Part shown: positions 17,112 through 24,784 of the stretch, one piece after another
How the letters are laid out: every line of letters begins with the position of its first letter
How positions within the stretch are numbered: position 1 is the stretch's first letter
Source: Methylobacterium sp. Leaf112
GTDB taxonomy: Bacteria; Pseudomonadota; Alphaproteobacteria; Rhizobiales; Beijerinckiaceae
Assembly (NCBI RefSeq): GCF_001423295.1
Contig: NZ_LMNG01000032.1
Location: 1-64,000 of the forward strand
DNA length: 64,000 nt
Direction: 5' to 3'
Notes under the pieces: model-generated
What the model saw: the letters and a program-made list of their open reading frames with translations, nothing else
The model's database searches: none
Told to the model about the DNA's origin: nothing
Program-made: the position numbers and the translations under genes

Positions 17112-17933
17112 TCAGACGAGCAGATGATCGAGGAACAGGGTCGCCACGGTGAAATCGGCGCTGGTGCCGGGGTTGAGTCCGGCCGCCTTCCAGGCCCGGT
17201 CCTTCGCCATCAGGGCGTCCACGGGCAGGACCGCGAGATCGAGGTCGAGGAGATCCACGGCCTCCGCGCGCAGGGCCTCGGCGACGGGCAGCCCGTGCTT
17301 GCGCGTCACGTGACTGTCCGGCACGCCGGCGAGGTAGGCGAGGAAGACGGCCGTCGTGGTCCACGGCGCCGACAGCCCCCGTGCCCGCGCCGCCGCCAGG
17401 GCCGGCAGGCCGATGTCGAAGAGATCGGCGAACCCGGTGACGTACGCGCGGGCGATGGCGTCGCGCGGGGCCGCCTCCGCCATGCCCGTCAGCAGGGCGG
17501 GCGGGGTCCCGGAGCCGGTCACGTCGTGGCGCTCGGCCGTGCCGAGGCCGCCGGGATTGGCCAGCCGGATGGCGGCGTAGACTTCCTCCGCGTCCCGTCC
17601 GTCGAGGCCGTCGAGCACCCCGGCCAGGGCGGCGCGCAGCGGCGTGCCGGCCTCGGCCGCCAGCGCCAGGGGCGCGCAGAGGAGCAGGATTCCCAGATTG
17701 GTGTTCTGGCCCACCGCCGCCAGGGTCGCCTCCATGGCGGTGCGGACCCGTGGTCCCACCCGCGTGCCGGTTCGTGCCAGATGCGGGGCCGAGACCTCGG
17801 CACTGATGACGAAATCGCGGGTGGCCATGCGATGGCCGTCGGCGAAGGCATGGACGTTGCCGGGTTTCAGGGCGTCGAGCTCGGCGAGGCAGCTCGCCCG
17901 GTAGGCTTCGCCGATGGCCGTGAGGCGGGTCAT
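17112..17933 (-). CDS. CitG/MdcB-like (triphosphoribosyl-dephospho-CoA synthase family) protein
   Basis: The 273-residue protein shows the CitG family pattern: an N-terminal CLAELDALKPGNVHAFADGH, where PGNVH binds the nucleotide, and then MEATLAAVGQNTNLGILLLC with the conserved GQNTNLG motif. Other helices include FADLFDIGLPALAAARARGL and SHVTRKHGLPVAEALR. Classical CitG makes the prosthetic group of citrate lyase from ATP and dephospho-CoA. No citrate or malonate lyase genes are nearby. The gene lies in the H4MPT island, 25 bases downstream of an ATP-grasp gene, so it probably acts in C1-cofactor synthesis, perhaps on a ribosyl-phosphate intermediate. That role is inferred. Confidence 0.78.
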   Translation of the reverse strand: MTRLTAIGEAYRASCLAELDALKPGNVHAFADGHRMATRDFVISAEVSAPHLARTGTRVGPRVRTAMEATLAAVGQNTNLGILLLCAPLALAAEAGTPLRAALAGVLDGLDGRDAEEVYAAIRLANPGGLGTAERHDVTGSGTPPALLTGMAEAAPRDAIARAYVTGFADLFDIGLPALAAARARGLSAPWTTTAVFLAYLAGVPDSHVTRKHGLPVAEALRAEAVDLLDLDLAVLPVDALMAKDRAWKAAGLNPGTSADFTVATLFLDHLLV

Positions 17934-17958
17934 GCGCGCGGCCCTATTCCCGGAGCCC

Positions 17959-18873
17959 TCATCCCAGGGCCGAGACGAGGCGCGGGGGGCGCGCCGTCCG
18001 CACGGCGGCGAGGAAGCCGCGCGCGACCGCGAGCGCGATGTCGACCTCGACGACCTTCTGCAGGCCCGACCAGGCCGGCATCGAGTTGACCTCGAGGACG
18101 AGGAAGCCGCCCTCCCCGTCCTCGACGAGATCGATTCCCGTGTAGTCGACCCCCACCGCCGCCGCGGCACGCTCGGCGAGCTCGGCCGCCGCGGGCGGCA
18201 TGGTCCAGGGCAGCGGCCGACCCCCGCGGTGGACATTGGTGATCCAGCCGTCGCCCTCGCGGATCATCGCCGCGATGGCGCGGCCCTCGCAGACGAACAC
18301 CCGGTAGTCGCGCCACAGGCCGTCGCTGCGGGCGACGTAGCGCTGGAGATAGTAGACCCGGGACACCGCGTCCTCGCCCGGCAGATCGTCGGGGGTCTCG
18401 ATGAGCTGGAGCCCCTCCCCTTGCGAGCCGAACAGGGGCTTCAGCACCAGGGGCCGGCCGGGACCGGCCTCGCGGGCCACGATCTCGGCCGCCGCCGCGC
18501 GCTTGGAGACCACGAAGGTGTCGGGCGTCGGCAGGCCGGCGCGGTCGATGAGCAGGCTCGTCATCGCCTTGTCGACGGAGCGCTCGATGGAAGCGGGCGA
18601 GTTCCACACGGTGGTGCCCGAGGCGACGAGGGCGTGGAGCACGCCCAGCCGCATGGTGGTGGCCTCGAAGGTGCCGCCGGCCACGGTCCGCAGCAGGACG
18701 CCGTCCGGCAGGGCGTCGGGAAAACCCGGCACCCGCAGGGGCTCCCGTCCGCCCGTCCGGATGGCGACGTCGGCCAGGGAGAACAGCACCGGCTCCGCAC
18801 CGAGATGCTCCAGGGCGGCCTTCAAGCGCGCCTTGTGCCAATTGCCGTTGTCGGCCGCGAGCCCGATCCGCAT
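17959..18873 (-). CDS. ATP-grasp ligase, RimK/MptN-like
   Basis: The 304-residue protein has the RimK-type ATP-grasp layout: an N-terminal pre-ATP-grasp domain (MRIGLAADNGNWHKARLKAA), the P-loop-like nucleotide region PLVLKPLFGSQGEGLQLIET, and the metal-binding end GIDLVEDGEGGFLVLEVNSM. RimK and MptN add glutamate to a substrate using ATP; MptN does so on tetrahydromethanopterin-type cofactors in methanogens. Within this island it probably glutamylates the C1 carrier; the polyglutamate tail of methylofuran is the more attractive target because the dephospho form of H4MPT in Methylobacterium lacks the glutamate. Substrate is inferred. It precedes the CitG-like gene in the same direction. Confidence 0.78.
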   Translation of the reverse strand: MRIGLAADNGNWHKARLKAALEHLGAEPVLFSLADVAIRTGGREPLRVPGFPDALPDGVLLRTVAGGTFEATTMRLGVLHALVASGTTVWNSPASIERSVDKAMTSLLIDRAGLPTPDTFVVSKRAAAAEIVAREAGPGRPLVLKPLFGSQGEGLQLIETPDDLPGEDAVSRVYYLQRYVARSDGLWRDYRVFVCEGRAIAAMIREGDGWITNVHRGGRPLPWTMPPAAAELAERAAAAVGVDYTGIDLVEDGEGGFLVLEVNSMPAWSGLQKVVEVDIALAVARGFLAAVRTARPPRLVSALG

Positions 18874-18919
18874 TGTCTTGTTCTCACACGATATCCGGAT
18901 TGATCCGGCCGGGCTGCCG

Positions 18920-19135
18920 CGCAGTCCCCTCGCCCCGCTTGCGGGGAGAGGGCCGTGCCGATCCTGTCGTCGTCACGGCGAGGCGGCAGCCGAGGGTGAG
19001 GGGGCGTTCGGCGAAGGAGTCTCGTCCGGAGACACCCCCTCACCCTCGCTTCGGCTGGCGCCGTCGCTGGCCGCCGGGGTCCATACGGCCCTCTCCCCGC
19101 CCGGCGGGGAGAGGGGGCAGGCGCCCTGCCCCCGT
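18920..19135. repeat. Nested palindromic (REP-like) region between mch and the ATP-grasp gene
   Basis: Two palindromic boxes flank an inner pair. The outer boxes are CCCCTCGCCCCGCTTGCGGG... (18928 on) and GGCCCTCTCCCCGCCCGGCG... (19088 on). The inner arms are CCGAGGGTGAGGGGG (18990-19004) and CCCCCTCACCCTCG (19035-19048). The whole region could fold back on itself. Such C/G-rich boxes are typical of dispersed REP/REPIN elements. It breaks the minus-strand gene run. Confidence 0.65.
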
Positions 19136-19143
19136 GATCCACG

Positions 19144-20130
19144 TCAGCCGAAAGAGGCTTCCACCAGCTCCGGCATCAGCCGCCCGCCGCGAAAACTCTT
19201 GCCCGTGGTGACGGAGGTGACGATGACCTCGGCCGGGCTGAACAGGGCCCCGTCGATCTTGTAGAAATCGCCGTTCACCCGGCCGAAGATGTCGGCGAAG
19301 GGCGCGCCGTGGTCGGCCGAGGTGGTCGACGGCAGCTGCTCGGCGAGTTGGCGGGCGTCCGCCTCGTCGGCCTCGACGTAGAGGTGAACCCGGCCGCCGT
19401 AGATGATGGCGTCGTTGGTGCGGCCCATGGCCTGGATGAAGTCCGGGTGCTGGGGCGACAGCGGCGCCGAGCCGAGCCCGTCGACGATCTTGTGCAGGTC
19501 GAACCCGACGGTGTGAGCCTTGTGCAGAGCGACTTCGAGGACGCGGGCGACCACCTGGGTCGCGCCCGCGAGACTCTGGGTCGGGGCGTAGATGAAGGTG
19601 AGCTGCGCCGGGCTGAGGCCCGTGGCCTCGGCCACCTTGGCGATCACGGAGGCCGGCGGGCCGCCGGCGGCTTCGAGCACCAGGGCGGTCTGGGTGGCGG
19701 TGTCCTTGTAGCCGAGCTCGGCGTAGAGGTCCTCCACCACGGCGACGGCGCGGCCTGGGCCGGAGCCGAGGGCGAAGAAGCCGGAATCCCCGGTCTCGTC
19801 GGCGAGCGACCAGCCCGCATACTGGCTGCCGAGGCAGGCGATGACCGGATCGGACGAGTGCACCACCACGGAGTACGGCCAGGCCGCGACGGGGCCGGAC
19901 GGCGCGATGGTGACGGTGCCGAGGCCGCCGAGGCAGATCTCGGCAATGCGGCGGCCGGCCTCGATGGAGCCGCGCACGGAGGCGCCGGCATCGACCATGC
20001 GGGCGCCGTCCTGCGTGGTCACGGCGAGGCGCAGCAGGCCGGCATCGGCGACGAGGCGCTCGACCAGGGGAGCGGTGAGCGCATTGACGCTCGGATAAGG
20101 GCTTTTGGGCGCGGTCGGACGCGTGGTCAT
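19144..20130 (-). CDS. mch: Methenyl-tetrahydromethanopterin cyclohydrolase
   Basis: The 328-residue protein matches bacterial Mch: PYPSVNALTAPLVERLVADA, ARMVDAGASVRGSIEAGRRI, CLGSQYAGWSLADE, FFALGSGPGRAVAVVEDLYA and NDAIIYGGRVHLYVEADEAD. It interconverts methenyl- and formyl-H4MPT in formaldehyde oxidation. The start is the ATG at 20130, which overlaps the stop of the upstream ATP-grasp gene (ATGA), indicating translational coupling. Ends with a normal C-terminus 14 bases before a REP-like region. Between mtdB and mch lies only the ATP-grasp gene. Confidence 0.96.
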   Translation of the reverse strand: MTTRPTAPKSPYPSVNALTAPLVERLVADAGLLRLAVTTQDGARMVDAGASVRGSIEAGRRIAEICLGGLGTVTIAPSGPVAAWPYSVVVHSSDPVIACLGSQYAGWSLADETGDSGFFALGSGPGRAVAVVEDLYAELGYKDTATQTALVLEAAGGPPASVIAKVAEATGLSPAQLTFIYAPTQSLAGATQVVARVLEVALHKAHTVGFDLHKIVDGLGSAPLSPQHPDFIQAMGRTNDAIIYGGRVHLYVEADEADARQLAEQLPSTTSADHGAPFADIFGRVNGDFYKIDGALFSPAEVIVTSVTTGKSFRGGRLMPELVEASFG

Positions 20131-21293
20131 GGGTGTTCCTCCGTCAGATCGAGCAGGGTCCGCAATCGGGCAGCCCGGCCTCGCAACATCTCTCTCGTGG
20201 CGGCCGAGTCCGTCCCCGTTGCGAACAGGGTACACAGGGGCGCGTCGCGCGCCACCGTGCTGCCGGATCTTGGGCGATCGCGCACGAAATCCGGCCAGTC
20301 GAGCGGCGGCATCGGCGCGTAGCCGGTGGCCGCGTAACAGATTTCCGTGGCCGCCGCATCCACCGGCGCTTCCTCCACGGCAGGCAGGCGGCCGAGGCTC
20401 GCCGCGATGTGATGGGCGAGCAGCGGCGTCGGGCGCCGGTCGAGGACGTCGAGGGTGGCGCCGGGGCGCGGGTTGATCTCGGTGAGCCACCAGTGTTCGT
20501 CGGACACGAGCAGGTCGGCGCTGGCGAGGCCCCGCAGCCCGGTTTCCGAGACGATGCGTTCGACCGCCTCGGCGATCCGGTCGACCATGCGCGGGGCGAG
20601 GGCCGGCCCCTCGTGGCGCGCACGCTCCACGGCGCCGGCATAGCGGAACGGGCGCAGGGGCGAGGGCGCGCTCCACTGTTCCGTGACGCCGACGATTGCG
20701 ATGTTCCGGCCGTCCGCCAGGAAGGCCAGGGCATGGGCCCGGCCCGGTACGCGGGCCTGGAAATAGGCGCCGGGTGGCGCCGGCCCGGCGGTCGCCGCCC
20801 GGATATGGGTGCCGCCCGAGCCGCCGGCCCGCTTCAGGAGCCATCCGGCCCGGTCGGGCACGGGATCGCGGGTGACGGCGGGATGGGGCACGCCGAGGCG
20901 GGCGCACAGGCCCGCGAAGCCGAGCGGGTCCTTGAGGCGCGCGACCGTGTCGGGCGCTGCGCCGAGGAGGCGGAACCGCGCCGCGAGGGCGGCCATGAGA
21001 TCGGGCGTACCCTCGAAACCGCTGCCGAGGACGAGCCCGACCGGTGGCCGGTCGGCCAGGGCGGACAGGGCATCGAGGTCCGCGCTCACGTCCCGCCCGC
21101 CGAGGCGCCCGTCGCCGAACCGGCCCGAGGCGCGGCGGTGGTGCTCGGCGAGGTCGAGGGTGTCGTCGTCGCCGAACAGGTCGAGGACCAGCGGGCGAAA
21201 CCCCGCCCGTCGCGCCGCCTGAGCGAGGGCACGACCGGATTGGGCGGCGACGAGGAGCGTGTCGCCCGTCGCAGCGCCTGCGGGACCGGACAG
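20127..21293 (-). CDS. ATP-grasp ligase, MfnD-like, with non-canonical start
   Basis: The frame encodes an ATP-grasp protein (COG1821-like group): an N-terminal Rossmann-like part (TLLVAAQSGRALAQAARRAG, then RPLVLDLFGDDDTLDLAEHH), the nucleotide loop GWLLKRAGGSGGTHIRAA, and GLASADLLVSDEHWWLTEINPRPGATLD with metal ligands. Archaeal MfnD, an ATP-grasp ligase, makes glutamyl-tyramine for methanofuran, so a methylofuran role is likely but inferred. Between the in-phase mtdB stop at 21330 and GTG 21089 there is no ATG, GTG or TTG, yet this stretch encodes the N-terminal domain. I propose CTG 21293, with GCGAGG eight bases upstream. GTG 21089 would drop 68 residues. The 3' end couples to mch. Confidence 0.72.
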   Translation of the reverse strand: MSGPAGAATGDTLLVAAQSGRALAQAARRAGFRPLVLDLFGDDDTLDLAEHHRRASGRFGDGRLGGRDVSADLDALSALADRPPVGLVLGSGFEGTPDLMAALAARFRLLGAAPDTVARLKDPLGFAGLCARLGVPHPAVTRDPVPDRAGWLLKRAGGSGGTHIRAATAGPAPPGAYFQARVPGRAHALAFLADGRNIAIVGVTEQWSAPSPLRPFRYAGAVERARHEGPALAPRMVDRIAEAVERIVSETGLRGLASADLLVSDEHWWLTEINPRPGATLDVLDRRPTPLLAHHIAASLGRLPAVEEAPVDAAATEICYAATGYAPMPPLDWPDFVRDRPRSGSTVARDAPLCTLFATGTDSAATREMLRGRAARLRTLLDLTEEHP

Positions 21294-21329
21294 GGCGCGC
21301 GCCTCGCCGATGGGGACGGGCCGAACCGG

Positions 21330-22223
21330 TTAGCCCGCGACCTCGACGGCCACCGTGTAGGCATCGCGAAAATCGAGGCAGAGGGGCTCCTTGGCCTCGA
21401 GCATGCGGCGGAACAGGCGCGACTGGGTCTGGTACTTCACGTTGCCCACCGCCAGCGCGCCGATGCCGACGCCCTTGCCCACCGGCAGGGGCACGTCGAC
21501 GGCGTTGACGTCGATCCCGGCGATGCCGGCCGGGGGGACGGCGTTGACGTCGGAGGCCACGAGGAGGTTCGGCGCGGATTCGAGATCCTCCGCCGTGAGG
21601 ATCGAGACCCCGGCGGGGCCGGCCGAGAGGATCACGTCGGCCTTCGTGATGGCGGCGCGCCGGGCCTCCACGGTGGACCCGTCCACGGACCCGACCTCGA
21701 CGCCGAAGCGCCAGCGCATGGTATGGGCGATCTTGCTGACGCGCTCCTCGCCGTCATGGCCGACGATGGTGGTCTCGGCCCCGTTGAGCGCCCCGATCAC
21801 CGCCGCCACGTAGGCGACGACGCCGGCCCCGCCGAAGATCACGATGCGCTTGCCGGCGAGCTCCGTGTCGAACTTCGCCTTCAGGGCGCGGGTCACCTCG
21901 GCGACCATGGCCGCCCCAGTGGTAAAGGAGCCGGCCGGGTCGGCGAAGATGTGGTTGGCGAACGGCGGCACCAGGGCCTTCTTGGCCCGGTCGACCATGT
22001 CGAGGGCCTCCTCGGCGTTCTTGCCGGCGATGAAGATGCCCGTGCGCGTCCCGTCCTGGGGCGAGCGCGAAAAGATCGAATCCTGCACCAGGGACGTGAC
22101 GTCGGGCAGGCTCGCGCCCGTGTAGGTCGCGATGGTCTCGAACCCGGCATCGACGGCCATGTTCACGTCGAACGGGCTCATGTGCTTGAGGGGCGTGATC
22201 ATATGCAGGATCGAGCGGGCCAT
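21330..22223 (-). CDS. mtdB: NAD(P)-dependent methylene-tetrahydromethanopterin dehydrogenase
   Basis: The 297-residue protein is MtdB: MARSILHMITPLKHMSPFDV at the N-terminus, FADPAGSFTTGAAMVAEVTR for pterin binding, and the dinucleotide fold KRIVIFGGAGVVAYVAAVIG. It oxidises methylene-H4MPT to methenyl-H4MPT with NAD or NADP after Fae. A clear GGAGG-type ribosome site precedes its ATG. It heads a minus-strand group mtdB, ATP-grasp ligase, mch. Length is normal. MtdA, which uses H4F as well, is not in the window. Confidence 0.97.
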   Translation of the reverse strand: MARSILHMITPLKHMSPFDVNMAVDAGFETIATYTGASLPDVTSLVQDSIFSRSPQDGTRTGIFIAGKNAEEALDMVDRAKKALVPPFANHIFADPAGSFTTGAAMVAEVTRALKAKFDTELAGKRIVIFGGAGVVAYVAAVIGALNGAETTIVGHDGEERVSKIAHTMRWRFGVEVGSVDGSTVEARRAAITKADVILSAGPAGVSILTAEDLESAPNLLVASDVNAVPPAGIAGIDVNAVDVPLPVGKGVGIGALAVGNVKYQTQSRLFRRMLEAKEPLCLDFRDAYTVAVEVAG

Positions 22224-22348
22224 GGCGGGTTTCCCTCCGTGCGGTCGCAGTCAGTTCCAGAAGACTTGCCCCGAGCGTGCGCCGGGGTGGTGAAATGTCA
22301 AAGCCGGTCGATGCGACGCCGGTCAAGGATCGGAGTAGGCCGCCCGCC

Positions 22349-23371
22349 TTAAAGCGGCGTCACCGTGGCGCCGGTGTTGCGGCCGCGCGCGATGAGGAAG
22401 CGCAGGGGGCCGGGCCGCTCCAGGGACGCGACCAGCCTTCGCGCCACGTCCTCCGACGGCACCAGGGCGAAGCCCGTCGGCCCCCACGAACTCTGCCCAT
22501 AGCCGCTGATCCCCTGCGCCGCGACGGCGGAGAGCGCCTCGGCCACGGCGGGGCTGGCGTAGCGCCCCCCCTGGTGGGGGGCGAAATGGTCGCCGATGAG
22601 GCGCTGGATCCGGGTGATGCCGGCGCCGAATCCTTCGGGCTCGGCGGTGGCGGCGGCGGGCAGCACCTGCATCAGGACGAGGCGGCAGATTTCGGCGGCC
22701 TGAGCCTCGGGAAAGCGCGGCAGATCGCGAAAGGCCTCGGTCTCGTGGGTGCCGTGGACGCCGGTCATGCCGGTGTCGAGGATGAGGACGACGCGCCAGG
22801 CCTCCGGATAGTCGAGCCGCGCGATCACGGGTGGGGGCGTGCCGAGGCCGTCGCGGCCCCCGTCGACGATGAGTCCCCCTTGCGTGAACGCCGCCAGGCC
22901 GACGCCGGAGCGGTTGCCCCGGTCGAGGGCATCGGCGAAGGCCTCCGGCGCGAAGGCCCGGCGGGCGAGGCGGGCCAGGGCCGCCGCGACGGCCAGCGCC
23001 AGTTGCGTGCCGGAGCCGAAGCCCGCATGGGCGGGCATCGTCTCCTCGACGGTCAGCGCCGCGTGGCCCTCGATCCCGAGATGGCCGGCCGCCGCCAGGG
23101 CGTAGCCGTGCGCCCGCGCGGCTTCCGGGCCCGTCACCGCCAGGCTGGTCGCTGCGCGCGCCGTGAGGGTGACGGCCGGGGCGTCGAGGGCGAGGCCGAG
23201 GCTGCCGAAGCGCCGACCGAGCCCGCCGTGCAGGTCGAGGAAGCCGAAATGCAGGCGGCCCGGCGCGTGCACCCGCACGCCCCGCCTCTCCACGTCGTCC
23301 CCTGCCCCGTCCCCTGCCCCATCCGGGATCTGTGTCACGTCGATCCCTCTCGATCCTGCGGGCCGCATCAT
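22349..23371 (-). CDS. mptG: Beta-ribofuranosylaminobenzene 5'-phosphate synthase (beta-RFAP synthase)
   Basis: The 340-residue protein belongs to the GHMP-kinase-like family: VHAPGRLHFGFLDLHGGLGR near residue 35, ETMPAHAGFGSGTQLALAVA (the GHMP motif), SGVGLAAFTQGGLIVDGG, and SGYGQSSWGPTGFALVP. It condenses PRPP with p-aminobenzoate and releases CO2 and diphosphate, the first committed step of the tetrahydromethanopterin side chain. It is divergent from fhcB across a 333-base gap. The N-terminal 30 residues before the conserved core are poorly conserved-looking and could reflect a start too far upstream. Confidence 0.93.
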   Translation of the reverse strand: MMRPAGSRGIDVTQIPDGAGDGAGDDVERRGVRVHAPGRLHFGFLDLHGGLGRRFGSLGLALDAPAVTLTARAATSLAVTGPEAARAHGYALAAAGHLGIEGHAALTVEETMPAHAGFGSGTQLALAVAAALARLARRAFAPEAFADALDRGNRSGVGLAAFTQGGLIVDGGRDGLGTPPPVIARLDYPEAWRVVLILDTGMTGVHGTHETEAFRDLPRFPEAQAAEICRLVLMQVLPAAATAEPEGFGAGITRIQRLIGDHFAPHQGGRYASPAVAEALSAVAAQGISGYGQSSWGPTGFALVPSEDVARRLVASLERPGPLRFLIARGRNTGATVTPL

Positions 23372-23704
23372 ACGGCTCGGTCAATCGCGTCGCTGCGGAG
23401 CGGATTGCCCGGCAGCGGGCTTCTCCCACGGAGCGCGGACGCCTCGCAAGCGCCGCGAGCGCATCCATCCTCCGGCCTGCATCGCGCGGGGTCCGTCGGA
23501 ACTTTCGGTGCTGGGGCAAGTCAAAGCTCGGGCAAGCCAAAAAATTCCAGCCTCAATCGGTTCGGCGTCGGCCCCGGGACTTGCTTGGGGCGTCGCCCCG
23601 ATGCAAACGTGCCGCCCGATCGTTCTGGACTGGCTCAGTCCCGCCGTGCGCGACCCCTGTTTTCGTGGTGTGTGCCGGGCTCTCGATTTTCCAAGGTGCA
23701 AAGT
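23372..23704. other. Divergent promoter region between mptG and fhcB
   Basis: A 333-base gap that must carry the promoters for the leftward mptG and the rightward fhcBADC operon. The part near 23520-23560 is locally A-rich (GCCAAAAAATTCCAG). I could not pick out convincing -35/-10 boxes, an operator or an RNA element. Confidence 0.45.
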
Positions 23705-24784
23705 ATGGCGGCCTGGGTGAAGGGTGGTGCGACGGATGCGGACGCAGCGGTGGAAGCCGCCGCGACCCTCCTCGCTGCGGCGCGCACGCCCATCGTGGCG
23801 GGCCTCTGTGCCGAGCTGAGCGCCGTGCGGGCGGCCTATCATCTCGCCGATGCCATCGGCGCTTCCGTCGATCCCTTGGCGGGCACGAGCCTCTACGCCG
23901 AACTGGGCTCCATGAGCCGGACCGGCGGGATGCTGACCACGCCGGCCGAGACCACGGGCCGGGCGGATGCGGTCCTCATCGTCGGCAACGCGCCGTGGGA
24001 CCGGCCCATCGTCGGGGAGATCGCCGAATCCGCGCCGACGCGGGGACGCGCCGCCGGGGCCGAGCGCACCCTCCTGTCCCTGGGCGGTCCAGGCAACGGC
24101 GCGACCCGGCACGTGGCCTACCCGGCCGAGGCCGGTGGTCTCGCGGTCTCCGTCGCGCATCTGCGCGCCTACCTGAAGGGGCATCTCGCGGGTGAGACCG
24201 CCTATGGCGATCTCGCCAAGCGTCTCGCCGCCGCCCAGTACGGCGTCGTCCTGTACGACGCGGCCGAGCTCGGCGAACTCGGCGTCGAGATGCTCCAAGG
24301 CATGGTCAAGGACCTCAACGAGGTCACGCGCTTCTTCGCCCTGCCCGTCTCCGACCCGTTCCAGGGCCGTGCCCTCCTCCAGCTCGCGGCCTGGACCACT
24401 GGCCAGGCCCCCCGCGTCGGGTTCGGCCGCCACGTGCCCGAGCACGATCCCTGGCGCTTCGACAGCGCCCGCCAGATCGCCGCCGGCGAGGCCGATGCCG
24501 CCCTGTGGCTCGCCTCTCTCCCGGCGCCCCGGCCGGACTGGCTGGGCACCCTGCCCGCCATCGCCATCGTCGGCGAGGGCAGCCCCGAGGCCACGGGCGA
24601 CGCCGCCGAGATCGTCATCGCCGTCGGCGTGCCGGGCGAGAGCGCCGGCGGTGCCCTGTGGAACGACCGGCGGGCCACCGTCACGTACGCGCCGCCCACG
24701 GGCCCGTCGGCCGAACTGACGGCCGCCGGCGTGCTCGGCGCCATCCAGGACCGACTCGTAGAGATGAAGGCCGCCTCATGCTGA
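23705..24784 (+). CDS. fhcB: Formyltransferase/hydrolase complex subunit B (FwdB/FmdB-like)
   Basis: The 359-residue protein resembles the molybdopterin-domain subunit FwdB/FmdB but is shorter. It starts MAAWVKGGATDADAAVEAAA, then AYHLADAIGASVDPLAGTSL, GMLTTPAETTGRADAVLIVG and NRCRCA-free sequence. I see no Fe-S cysteine cluster, and the metal-ligand Cys or Sec of FwdB is not evident. This agrees with the known role of Fhc, which hydrolyses formylmethylofuran to formate instead of reducing CO2. Starts at ATG 23705. Its 3' end overlaps fhcA (ATGCTGA), giving the fhcBADC operon order. Confidence 0.9.
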   Translation: MAAWVKGGATDADAAVEAAATLLAAARTPIVAGLCAELSAVRAAYHLADAIGASVDPLAGTSLYAELGSMSRTGGMLTTPAETTGRADAVLIVGNAPWDRPIVGEIAESAPTRGRAAGAERTLLSLGGPGNGATRHVAYPAEAGGLAVSVAHLRAYLKGHLAGETAYGDLAKRLAAAQYGVVLYDAAELGELGVEMLQGMVKDLNEVTRFFALPVSDPFQGRALLQLAAWTTGQAPRVGFGRHVPEHDPWRFDSARQIAAGEADAALWLASLPAPRPDWLGTLPAIAIVGEGSPEATGDAAEIVIAVGVPGESAGGALWNDRRATVTYAPPTGPSAELTAAGVLGAIQDRLVEMKAASC

